Positions 1 through 7,711 of a DNA stretch of 64,000 bases are shown one piece after another (within the stretch, counting starts at the first letter, position 1; every line of letters starts with the position of its first letter). This DNA comes from CAYMGM01 sp964390005. GTDB taxonomy: Bacteria > Pseudomonadota > Alphaproteobacteria > UBA9219. The position numbers were made by a program, and so were the translations under genes. The DNA is taken from assembly GCA_964390005.1 (NCBI GenBank), contig CAYMGM010000006.1, forward strand, positions 1 to 64,000. The letters run 5' to 3'. Below the pieces are notes generated by a model. That model was not told the DNA's origin and did no database searches. It saw nothing but the letters and a program-made list of their open reading frames with translations.

Positions 1-75
1 GATTCGAACCCCCGGTACGTTTGCACGCACAACGGTTTTCGAGACCGCCGCATTCGACCGCTCTGCCACCTCTCC
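1..75 (-). tRNA. tRNA-Ser(CGA), 3' end cut off by window start
   Basis: Read on the minus strand, the sequence begins GGAGAGGTGGCAGAGCGG and folds as a class II tRNA. The anticodon stem-loop has the loop CTCGAAA, giving anticodon CGA for the serine codon UCG. A long variable arm and the TTCGAATC T-loop follow. The window starts inside the T arm, so the 3' acceptor strand and any encoded CCA are not visible. The 5' leader is the repeat described in the next entry. Confidence 0.93.
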
Positions 76-316
76 GCTTGATGAGTCTTCCCAGCATCGC
101 TACTGGTTGCTCGATTGTTTTTTGTGCCCCTTTCGGGTCACGTGGCGCTCTGCCACCTCTCCGCTTGATGAGTCTTCCCAGCATCGCTACTGGTTGCTCG
201 ATTGTTTTTTGTGCCCCTTTCGGGTCACGTGGCGCTCTGCCACCTCTCCGCTTAACGCGTCTTCCCAGTATCGCTACTGGTTGCTCAATTGTTTTTGCAG
301 CTCTTTTCAGGCCACA
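59..316 (-). repeat. 87-bp tandem repeat re-copying the tRNA-Ser 5' end
   Basis: Three copies start at 59, 146 and 233 with a period of exactly 87 bases. The first two are identical over 87/87 positions and the third is diverged towards its end. Each unit contains the first 17 bases of the mature tRNA (plus two leader bases) followed by leader sequence. As RNA on the minus strand each unit can form two hairpins: CCAGUA-GCGA-UGCUGG, with a GNRA tetraloop, and GUG.CCC-GAAA-GGG.CAC, with a GAAA loop and one internal mismatch. The repeats lie entirely upstream of the tRNA, so they would be part of its primary transcript. Confidence 0.9.
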
Positions 317-416
317 GACTGCTGACGATATCTGACAGCGAGGCCGAAGGTTTAGCCGATCAAAAGCCTTTTGAAAAGACCTCTTTCGTTAAAAAAGGCC
401 TTTTTCGACAGAAAAG

Positions 417-452
417 AACGGCCCTTCCCTCTTCTGCAAGGGAAAGGCCGTT
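417..452 (-). terminator. Intrinsic terminator after the carbonic-anhydrase-like gene
   Basis: AACGGCC and TTCCC pair with GGGAA and GGCCGTT across a loop of about ten bases. On the minus strand the stem is followed by a T-rich run (TTCTTTTCTG). It lies 27 bases past the stop codon at 479. Confidence 0.7.
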
Positions 453-478
453 TGCTTTCACGCCTAATCTATTTGGCT

Positions 479-2221
479 TTACCCATTTTCTTTCTTGGCG
501 CCCCCCGTGCAACACGCACAAGCCGCCCGGCGACTTGTTGCCGCTGTCCGCGGCGCTGGTTTCGGCAAAATGCCTTCCATCGCCGGAATCTTGTTAAATT
601 TCATAGTGTTCGGATTCAGAACATAATTTTGAGGATCCGGCTTTTCCGTCATGTTCTGATAAACGATGCACATATTGACGTCAGGGAAGGTTTCCTTGGC
701 AGCCTGATAATCCCACAAGGCTTGCTGAATCCCCATACAGTCGGCAATCGTTTTGACTGGCACGCCATAGGTCGTCGCATAGTAAGCGACAATGTCTTCG
801 TCCCGGCCCGTTTGGGTGGCAGAAACAGGGTCGAGCGTCGCAGGCATAATGCCCTTGTTACGCACGGTCGCATAAAGCCGCAGGCGATCTTCGCCCAAAA
901 CACGAAACGCTTCGGGAAGCGAGGTGTTTTTGCCAGACAAAAACCCGTCAATCGCCCCCATCGCACCGCAGTTGGCGTGATGCGTTTGAACGACCGCCTT
1001 GCCATGATTGCGCGCGGTTTGAATGAAACGGCCAGCGCTTTTCGTCAGTTGAAGCTTAAGCTCGCCAGACTTTGCGTCACGTACCCAGTTCGAGGTAAAG
1101 GCCCCCGGCGTACGCAAAACGTTACGCAGCCAATCAGCGCGCGGCCCCAAAATGGTCGTCGATGTCGCACGCGAATCCGAACAGCTGATGACATAGGCAT
1201 CCAAAATCGTGCCAACTTGCATCGCCATTTCGGCGGCAATAAGCGCTTTGCGATATTCGCGCGCGCCATGAATCATCAGTTCGCTGACATCCTGCAATTC
1301 TTCGGGAAGTTTGCTTTGATAAATTTCCTTTTTGCCTGCAAAGACGGGGTCATTTTCGTCTTCTTGCGGAATGATGACGTATTTTTTGACCTTGTCGCTC
1401 CAAACAAACTCGCGCTTCGAATCGTACCCCTGCAAAATGGCAACGGTTGTCTTCGGCGCGTCTTTGTCGCGGCGAATCGCATCGCGTTCCCAATTCAAGA
1501 TCTGAATGGTCATCGCGCGCATGATGCGGCGATCGTCGCTCATGTGATGCGTCAGCTCGTCGCTGAGTTCCTTGGTAATCGCCGGATCGCCCAAATCGAA
1601 ATCCAGCATGTTTTCATAATATTCAACGCCGCGGGCTTTGACCATTTCATAGGCCGCCCAGTTTTTCTCTAAGAAGAGATGCAAGGGCGAGCCTTCTTCG
1701 ATGCCCGCAGGAAGGGTAAAGGACCCGTCAGCATGCGCCTCTGCCGAACGGTAATAGTCCAACACGTCATTCAACAATTCGCTGCCTGTGCTTTGCACGC
1801 AGAACAGCTTGTCGAGTTCCTTCATCCCAGCCAAGGATGAAAACGAAGCGGCTTCGTCATTCAATAAACGCCGCGCATCCAAAATATGACCCGCGGGAAT
1901 GCGATAAACCAGCGTTTCGCCGACGCCAAAGCCGTCTTCCGGCATACCTAGAATGTTGTTGCGATGCCCTGTAAAGAAGCTTGGCGCAATCACGGCATAA
2001 TGCGGATGCTGCCCTTCGCCCAAGGAATGTTCATTGTTTTCTTCATAAACCTGATAAGCGCGCATGCTGACCGCTTGTCCAAAGGACAAATGCGGCAAAA
2101 GGTCTTTCATCCATTTAGGAAAGGTCGCGGCATAGTCGCTATGAAGGCGGAAAAACTCGTCCGTTTGTTCTTGAACGGCATCCAAGTGAGCTTGAAGCTC
2201 TTCGCGTGTTTTATAGGGCAT
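479..2221 (-). CDS. Large protein with C-terminal beta-carbonic-anhydrase-like domain
   Basis: The 580-residue protein carries the beta-carbonic-anhydrase zinc signature in its C-terminal half: CSDSR (Cys347, Asp349, Arg351) and, 68 residues on, HHANCGA (His415, Cys418). Beta-CAs bind zinc through Cys-His-Cys and pair the Asp/Arg dyad with it, so all key residues are present. A stretch reading LRTPGAFTSN sits where beta-CAs have RNAGN. Residues 1-330 match no family I recognise, and ordinary beta-CAs are only about 200-230 residues. The C-terminus is cysteine-rich (CACC). No signal peptide or membrane segment is seen, so it is probably cytoplasmic. The start has a good ribosome-binding site (GGGAG) and the gene stands alone. 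Reversible CO2 hydration is the simplest guess, but the activity is inference. Confidence 0.75.
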   Translation of the reverse strand: MPYKTREELQAHLDAVQEQTDEFFRLHSDYAATFPKWMKDLLPHLSFGQAVSMRAYQVYEENNEHSLGEGQHPHYAVIAPSFFTGHRNNILGMPEDGFGVGETLVYRIPAGHILDARRLLNDEAASFSSLAGMKELDKLFCVQSTGSELLNDVLDYYRSAEAHADGSFTLPAGIEEGSPLHLFLEKNWAAYEMVKARGVEYYENMLDFDLGDPAITKELSDELTHHMSDDRRIMRAMTIQILNWERDAIRRDKDAPKTTVAILQGYDSKREFVWSDKVKKYVIIPQEDENDPVFAGKKEIYQSKLPEELQDVSELMIHGAREYRKALIAAEMAMQVGTILDAYVISCSDSRATSTTILGPRADWLRNVLRTPGAFTSNWVRDAKSGELKLQLTKSAGRFIQTARNHGKAVVQTHHANCGAMGAIDGFLSGKNTSLPEAFRVLGEDRLRLYATVRNKGIMPATLDPVSATQTGRDEDIVAYYATTYGVPVKTIADCMGIQQALWDYQAAKETFPDVNMCIVYQNMTEKPDPQNYVLNPNTMKFNKIPAMEGILPKPAPRTAATSRRAACACCTGGAKKENG

Positions 2222-2408
2222 TTATTCTCTCCCATTCATGTTGTTCTTACCGAATGAGGCCTTTGAGACCTTTTGATGCTTCTTCGGCAGTTTGCCCTGC
2301 ATACGCCAGCTTTGGAAAGAAAGCAAAGCCTCTTTTCTTGTTTTGCAGTGCAAAAATTGTTACTTTTAAAGACCTGATCTGACCTTTTTACCTTAGCGTG
2401 TTTGTCTG

Positions 2409-3578
2409 ATGGAACTTTTACCTTTTTTGACCTTTGGGGCGGGCCTTTTGCTGGGCCTTGCTTTGACCTTCCTTTGGAGCCGCGGCAGGCAGGTGGGGCA
2501 AGCGCAGCTTCTTGACACCTTCAAAGCGCTGGCTGCCGATACGCTGGGTGCGAACAGCGCAAGCTTTTTACAGCTAGCCGAAGGCAAGCTGGCGCAAAAG
2601 CAACAAGCGGTGGATGCGCTGATCACGCCCATGCAAAAAACGCTGGAAAAAATGGATACCGAGCTGCGCGCGTTAGAAGTCAAACGCGAAGGCGCGTACC
2701 GCGAACTTTTAGAAGGCCTTGCCGCGTCGCGCCAAACGCAAATCCAATTGCAAAAAGAAACGGGTCAGTTACTTCAAGCCTTGCGCACCCCGTCGGCGCG
2801 CGGACGCTGGGGCGAGATTCAATTGCAGCGCTTGCTTGAGATGACCGGCATGAGCGAACATGCGCACGACTTTTCAACCCAAGTCCGTATCGACGGCGAC
2901 GAGGGCGGCATCCGCCCCGACGTGATTGTCGCCTTGCCGGGAAACCGCAGCGTCGTGATCGACAGCAAAGTTCCCTTGTCGGCTTATTTAGATTCGGTCC
3001 AAACAGCCGATGATGCCGTGCGTGCGGCAGCGATCAAAGATCATGCGCGCCTTTTGCGCGACCACGTCAAAAAGCTAGCCGCGAAAAGCTATGGTGAAAA
3101 AATTACCGAGGCCCCGGCCTTTGTCGTTTTGTTTTTGCCGGGCGAGCATTTCTTATCGGCGGCGCTTGATGCCGACGCCGATCTTTTAGACTACAGCATC
3201 ATGCAAAAAGTCGTCCTGGCGACCCCCATGACCATGGTCGCGCTTCTTCGCGCCGTCGCTTACGGCTGGCGACAAGACGCGCTGCATCGTAACACACAGG
3301 AAATCGGCGCGCTGGGGCACCGCTTGCACGTCTCGTTAAGTCAATTTGCGTCACAGTTAGGTCAGCTGGGAAGCCGTATCGGCCAAGCGGTCGAGGCTTA
3401 CAACAAAGCCATTGGCGTTTTTGATCGCAAACTTTTGCCCGAGGCCGAAAAGCTGGGAACCTATGGCGCTGTCGCCGCCGAAGATCAAATCACGGCTCCC
3501 GACGAAGTCGCGCGCCTGCCCCGTCAATCGAAAAACATTCCCGATGAGGATGAAGAGAAAACAGGAAACGCGGCTTAA
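2409..3578 (+). CDS. rmuC: DNA recombination protein RmuC
   Basis: This is a 389-residue RmuC-family protein. It has an N-terminal membrane anchor (about residues 5-22, FLTFGAGLLLGLALTF), a coiled-coil stretch to about residue 125, and the conserved RmuC nuclease-like core (GRWGEIQLQRLLE, IRPDVIV, VVIDSKVPL, FVVLFLPGE). RmuC proteins limit inversions and rearrangements at repeats in E. coli, and the fold is related to restriction endonucleases. The gene is divergent from the carbonic-anhydrase-like gene across a 187-bp spacer. Its last codon overlaps the 3' end of the convergent gene at 3575 by four bases. Confidence 0.93.
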   Translation: MELLPFLTFGAGLLLGLALTFLWSRGRQVGQAQLLDTFKALAADTLGANSASFLQLAEGKLAQKQQAVDALITPMQKTLEKMDTELRALEVKREGAYRELLEGLAASRQTQIQLQKETGQLLQALRTPSARGRWGEIQLQRLLEMTGMSEHAHDFSTQVRIDGDEGGIRPDVIVALPGNRSVVIDSKVPLSAYLDSVQTADDAVRAAAIKDHARLLRDHVKKLAAKSYGEKITEAPAFVVLFLPGEHFLSAALDADADLLDYSIMQKVVLATPMTMVALLRAVAYGWRQDALHRNTQEIGALGHRLHVSLSQFASQLGQLGSRIGQAVEAYNKAIGVFDRKLLPEAEKLGTYGAVAAEDQITAPDEVARLPRQSKNIPDEDEEKTGNAA

Positions 3579-4051
3579 CTGTCCGGTTTCTTGGGGAATA
3601 GGTTAAAAATTTGTTTGACAAAATCCGTGCGAACGACCGCTGGCCGCTGAAAGGTCGTATCTGGATCCACCCCTTTGTTTTGGACGCCAACGACACTGCC
3701 ATCTCCCGGAATGGGGCCTGCAGTCGTAAGCGCACCAAAAACATCGGCGCTGGCTTCCTTCGCGACCGGCAAAGGAAGGACCTTTGCCTGCAAAAGCTGT
3801 TGACGCGCTTCGCGAGATAGCGGCAGGCCAAAATGCGCAACCAACGTATCGCGCAGCGTAACAAGATCGGTCACCCGTTGATTGGCGTCTTCTTCGTGGG
3901 CGATCACATTGTCGAACGTTTCGACCAAGAATAATGCTTTTTTCCGCGCCGTCCGCCCGTGGACGCCGTTTCCATCAAGCGCATGCAGCCCTTCATCGAC
4001 AAGAGCGCCAAGAAATTTCTCGGAAAGCGGATCGGCGGGATAATCGGTCAT
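3575..4051 (-). CDS. Conserved-looking protein of unknown function
   Basis: This 158-residue soluble protein is not recognised. The N-terminal 90 residues are charged and predicted helical; the middle is Gly/Pro/Val-rich and likely disordered. The start codon overlaps the stop of the upstream gene (TAATG), so the two unknown genes are probably translationally coupled. The 3' end runs four bases into rmuC. I see no signal peptide or catalytic motif. Confidence 0.6.
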   Translation of the reverse strand: MTDYPADPLSEKFLGALVDEGLHALDGNGVHGRTARKKALFLVETFDNVIAHEEDANQRVTDLVTLRDTLVAHFGLPLSREARQQLLQAKVLPLPVAKEASADVFGALTTAGPIPGDGSVVGVQNKGVDPDTTFQRPAVVRTDFVKQIFNLFPKKPDS

Positions 4052-4428
4052 TAGCTGTTTGGGCCTCCTGCCAAAGCGGTTGCGCGCTCAATCCCCTGTC
4101 CTGAGTGGCGAAGAACGCGCGGACGCGCCGACGGCGCATAAGATGGGTCTCGCGAGAAATCCACCGCTGACACATAATCGGCCAAGGGCTTCCCCATGAC
4201 CTCATTCCATTTATTGTCCGAAATCCCGATGGCTTTTTCAAGGCCATGATCCAAAGCCCCCGCATAAATGGCCATGCAGATGGCCCGCGCCCGCATCATA
4301 TCCGAAAAACTATTGTCCGGCGACGTCGCCGGAACAAACGATAAAGCATGAAAACAGCTTGCGCGCGCATCCGCTTGCGAAACCGGGCGGCTAATTTCTG
4401 TTTTGAAGATTTTAAGGCACTTGATCAC
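4051..4428 (-). CDS. Protein of unknown function, GTG start
   Basis: This 125-residue protein has no recognised domain. It starts with GTG at 4428, preceded at eight bases by GGAG, which supports that start. The middle (about residues 40-80) is helical and rich in Met and Ala. It overlaps the downstream unknown gene at TAATG, so the two form a two-gene operon divergent from def. The role is unknown. Confidence 0.6.
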   Translation of the reverse strand: MIKCLKIFKTEISRPVSQADARASCFHALSFVPATSPDNSFSDMMRARAICMAIYAGALDHGLEKAIGISDNKWNEVMGKPLADYVSAVDFSRDPSYAPSARPRVLRHSGQGIERATALAGGPNS

Positions 4429-4544
4429 GGAAAAGACTCCTAAAAGGGCTCAGACTCGCCTTCGATACGGTCAGATTGTGTTTGATTTGAAATGCGTTAT
4501 ACCTCAAAACCATGAAACTAAATGCAGGGGCGCGCTGATTTCGC

Positions 4545-4550
4545 TATACT
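4545..4550 (+). promoter_or_regulatory. Possible -10 element for def-fmt-truA
   Basis: TATACT (5/6 to consensus) lies 37 bases before the def start; its -35 region is weak. An alternative pair upstream is TTGTGT (4476-4481) and TATACC (4498-4503) with a 16-base spacer. Both are sequence resemblance only. Confidence 0.3.
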
Positions 4551-4586
4551 CGCCCCCGAAAACGTTAACCTTTACTGGAAACTTTG

Positions 4587-5126
4587 ATGGCTGTTCTTGA
4601 AATCCGTACCATTCCCGACCCTGTTTTGCGCGAAAAAGCGGCCCCCGTGGCCGAGGTTGATGCCGAAGTACGCCAATTGATGCGCGATATGCTAGAGACC
4701 ATGTACGCCTTTAACGGCATTGGCCTTGCCGCCAATCAGGTTGGCGTTTTAAAGCGCGTCATCGTTTTGGATATTTCGCAAAGCCGCAACGGCAGCGAAG
4801 CTTTGCTCATGGCCAATCCCGAGATCGTCTGGCAATCGGACGAGCCCTTTACCTATAACGAAGGCTGCCTGTCCGTCCGAGCCGAGGCCGATGAAAGCGC
4901 CCCGGATCTTTACGCCGATGTCACGCGCCCCCGCGCGATCCGCATTCGCTATCTGGGCATCGACGGCGCAACGAATGAGCTGGAAGCCGAAGAGCTTTTA
5001 AGCCAATGCATCCAGCATGAACGCGATCATCTTGACGGCATTTTGTTCATCGATCACGTCTCGGCCTTGAAGCGCAAGATGATCACCAACAAAGTCGAAA
5101 AACGCAAAAAGCTAAAGGAAGGCTAA
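4587..5126 (+). CDS. def: Peptide deformylase
   Basis: The enzyme removes the N-formyl group from nascent proteins in the cytosol. All three family motifs are present in the 179-residue protein: GIGLAANQ (44-51), EGCLS (92-96, with metal ligand Cys94) and QHERDH (143-148, with ligands His144 and His148 and catalytic Glu145). ATG at 4587 with GGAA upstream is preferred over the in-frame TTG three bases earlier. It is the first gene of def-fmt-truA, a common arrangement that pairs deformylation with formylation of initiator tRNA. The gap to fmt is only five bases. Confidence 0.96.
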   Translation: MAVLEIRTIPDPVLREKAAPVAEVDAEVRQLMRDMLETMYAFNGIGLAANQVGVLKRVIVLDISQSRNGSEALLMANPEIVWQSDEPFTYNEGCLSVRAEADESAPDLYADVTRPRAIRIRYLGIDGATNELEAEELLSQCIQHERDHLDGILFIDHVSALKRKMITNKVEKRKKLKEG

Positions 5127-5131
5127 GCAAC

Positions 5132-6070
5132 ATGACGCGGCTGCGCTTGGTTTTTATGGGCACGCCCGATTTTGCGGTTCCGGCTCTTCGCGCTTTGGCT
5201 CAAGCGGGGCATGACGTCTTGGCCGTTTATTGCCAGCCGCCCAAACCGGCAGGCCGCGGCCATCAGATCCAAAAAACGCCCGTTCATTTGGCCGCCGAAG
5301 CTTTAGGAATCCCCGTTCAAACGCCGAAATCTTTGCGCCCCGCCGACGAAGCCGCCAAACTCGCTGCTTTAGCCCCTGATGCGATCGTCGTCGCCGCTTA
5401 TGGCTTGATCTTGCCGCAAAATGTTTTGGATATCCCGCGTCTGGGTTGCTTGAACATTCATGGCTCGCTTCTGCCGCGCTGGCGCGGCGCGGCCCCCATC
5501 CATCGCGCTTTGTTGGCGGGCGATCAGGAAACGGGCATCACCATTATGCGCATGGAAGCAGGCCTTGATACCGGCCCCATGTATATCAAGGATAGCATCC
5601 CGCTTACCGACACAACGACAGCGCAGGACCTGCACGATGCCTTGGCCGCCATGGGCGCGCGCTTGATCGTGACGGCGCTTGACGGCGTGGCCGAAGGCTC
5701 GTTAACCCCAACGCCGCAACCTGACGAAGGCGCATGTTACGCCGCCAAGCTAACCAAAGCCGACGGCGTCATGGATTTTCGCCAACCGGCTGAGGTCTTG
5801 GCGCGGCAAGTCCGTGCGCTGAACCCGTGGCCTGGCGCCTATTTTCACATGCCCGACGGCCAGACTATCAAAGTCCTTGCCGCTGAAAAAACCGATGGAA
5901 CCGGCGCGCCCGGCTGTTTGCTGGACGATCAACTGACCGTCGCTTGCGGCACAGGCGCTTTGCGTTTGTTAAGCGTCCAAAAGGCCGGAAAAAACAAAAT
6001 GGCTGGCGATGCTTTCCTGCGCGGCGAGCGTCTGGAACCCGGCACGCAGATGGCGGCTTTGCCCGCATGA
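5132..6070 (+). CDS. fmt: Methionyl-tRNA formyltransferase
   Basis: The 312-residue enzyme formylates Met-tRNAfMet using 10-formyltetrahydrofolate. The start MGTPDFAVPAL, the catalytic Asn108 and His110 (CLNIHGSLLPRWRGAAP), and Asp146 in MEAGLDTGPM match the family. The C-terminal tRNA-binding domain follows from about residue 205. Length is normal. It overlaps truA by four bases (ATGA), indicating translational coupling. Confidence 0.97.
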   Translation: MTRLRLVFMGTPDFAVPALRALAQAGHDVLAVYCQPPKPAGRGHQIQKTPVHLAAEALGIPVQTPKSLRPADEAAKLAALAPDAIVVAAYGLILPQNVLDIPRLGCLNIHGSLLPRWRGAAPIHRALLAGDQETGITIMRMEAGLDTGPMYIKDSIPLTDTTTAQDLHDALAAMGARLIVTALDGVAEGSLTPTPQPDEGACYAAKLTKADGVMDFRQPAEVLARQVRALNPWPGAYFHMPDGQTIKVLAAEKTDGTGAPGCLLDDQLTVACGTGALRLLSVQKAGKNKMAGDAFLRGERLEPGTQMAALPA

Positions 6071-6834
6071 CGCAGCGCTGGAAACTGACTATCGAATATA
6101 ACGGCGCTGGCTTTGCAGGCTGGCAAAGGCAGTCTCATGCGCTTTCCGTTCAACAAGTCTTGGAAGAAGCCATTCAACGTTTTTCGGGCGAAGAAACGCG
6201 GCTGCACGTCGCGGGCCGGACCGATGCAGGCGTTCATGCGCTGGGCCAAGTCGCGCACATGGATCTCGAGCGCGCAACATCCGCGCGCGAAATCATGGGC
6301 GCGCTGAATTATCATATCCGTCCACATGCAGTTTCGGTTTTGGCGGTCGAGCCGGTTTCCGAGAATTTCCACGCCCGCTTTGACGCCAAAGCCCGATCTT
6401 ACCGTTATGTTCTGCTGAACAGAACAGCCCCGCCCGCGCTTGAGGCCGGTCGCGTTTGGCATTTTCCGCGCCAGCTTGCCCTTGCCCCGATGCAAGAAGG
6501 CGCACGGCTTTTATTGGGCCATCATGATTTTTCGACGTTTCGGGCTCAAGGCTGTCAGGCCAAATCGCCGCTTAAAACACTGGATCGCTTAGACGTGCGC
6601 CAGCAAGGCTCTTACTTTATTTTTGAAACCAAGGCGCGGTCGTTTCTTTATCACCAAGTGCGCAATATGGTCGGCACGCTGACGCTGCTGGGGACCGAAG
6701 CTTGGACGCCGCAAGATCTTCGCCAAGCCTTTGAAGCCGCCGACAGAACCAAAGGCGGCCCCACCGCGCCATCCGACGGGCTTTATTTTTGCGCCGTCGA
6801 TTACGACGACGCGCCTAGCCCCGCACAGCCATAA
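6067..6834 (+). CDS. truA: tRNA pseudouridine(38-40) synthase
   Basis: TruA converts uridines 38-40 of the tRNA anticodon arm to pseudouridine. The 255-residue protein has the catalytic motif GRTDAGVHA with Asp53, plus YHQVRNMVG near the C-terminus. I take the ATG at 6067 that overlaps the fmt stop, because the longer in-frame extension lies inside fmt. Its 3' end overlaps the convergent methyltransferase gene by 20 bases, and there is no room for a terminator between them. Confidence 0.96.
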   Translation: MTQRWKLTIEYNGAGFAGWQRQSHALSVQQVLEEAIQRFSGEETRLHVAGRTDAGVHALGQVAHMDLERATSAREIMGALNYHIRPHAVSVLAVEPVSENFHARFDAKARSYRYVLLNRTAPPALEAGRVWHFPRQLALAPMQEGARLLLGHHDFSTFRAQGCQAKSPLKTLDRLDVRQQGSYFIFETKARSFLYHQVRNMVGTLTLLGTEAWTPQDLRQAFEAADRTKGGPTAPSDGLYFCAVDYDDAPSPAQP

Positions 6835-7507
6835 AGTTTTCGCCGCTATTCTCACGATCGATAAAGACGCGGTAGCCGTGGTTGCGGAAATGCATCGCCG
6901 CTGCCCATTGCTCATACTCGCTTAAATGATAAAACTCGAAATAGACAATGCGCGGTTGATATTTCAAAAGATCCAACTGCCGCACAACCATCCAATCCGC
7001 GCCTTCTGTATCCACGACCATCAAATCGATCTTTTCAATGTTGTGCTGGCGCAAAACAGGCTCAAGACGGCTGCAGGGGACGTTGACTTTTTTGGTGTTA
7101 TCCTTCAGCAAAGAAAAGGCTTCCGAGTCCGGCGTGATATGGCCCAAAACACCGCGATCTTGCATCAGCGTCGAAATGCCAAACGCGCCATCTTGTAAAA
7201 CGCCCGTCCCGGCTAGCGCCGGATCGATATAGGCCATTTCGATCTCGCCTTCGAAATCGGCCACCGCCCTATTTTCAAAAATCAGCCCCGGACAGTCTTT
7301 GTAATTTTCCTTCAGCTTTTCAAACTGATAGGTCATCGGCTCAAACAAGAGCCCCCGCCAGGCCAAGCTTTTGACAAAGGGGTGAATAGGATCATACGTT
7401 ACCCCATCCATCGCGCCGACCTGGACAAAAAAGATGTCGCGCCCTAAAGCTTGAAACGTCGCTTGGATATCGGCGGGGCCAAAAGTGCCTTGAACAGGAA
7501 TTTTCAT
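6815..7507 (-). CDS. FkbM-family methyltransferase
   Basis: The 230-residue protein has the FkbM-type SAM-binding start VQVGAMDG (about residues 27-34), WRGLLFEP with the acidic residue after strand 2, and VVDTEGAD. FkbM proteins usually O-methylate sugars or small molecules; the substrate here is unknown. The start at 7507 (MKIPVQGTF) has the purine-rich sequence GAAGAAAG upstream. An in-frame ATG at 7597 would add 30 AT-rich, poorly convincing residues. No glycosyltransferases are nearby to suggest a polysaccharide substrate. Confidence 0.8.
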   Translation of the reverse strand: MKIPVQGTFGPADIQATFQALGRDIFFVQVGAMDGVTYDPIHPFVKSLAWRGLLFEPMTYQFEKLKENYKDCPGLIFENRAVADFEGEIEMAYIDPALAGTGVLQDGAFGISTLMQDRGVLGHITPDSEAFSLLKDNTKKVNVPCSRLEPVLRQHNIEKIDLMVVDTEGADWMVVRQLDLLKYQPRIVYFEFYHLSEYEQWAAAMHFRNHGYRVFIDRENSGENFMAVRG

Positions 7508-7711
7508 TTGTTTTTTGCTTTCTTCGGCGGGAAAAAGAAGGGAAGTCGGCTTCAGACACGCCTCTTTTACCATAAAGAGCCCAAGGCCAAACAACAAAAG
7601 TTAAAAAGCCTGCATACAATAGCATGCCGCCTTTAAGAATCTTTGACTCTTTCGCCCCGTTGGACAATCTTCATGCGAACGTGTGTTCCTTCGGGCTTTT
7701 TTTGTATTCTT

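Noticed and set aside
59..316. Possible CRISPR array
   Set aside because: Units are 87-bp head-to-tail repeats without unique spacers and include tRNA sequence.
371..1672. 433-residue plus-strand ORF opposite the carbonic-anhydrase-like gene
   Set aside because: It is antisense to a gene with clear beta-CA motifs, has no ribosome-binding site and shows no recognisable domain. GC-rich genes often give long antisense frames.
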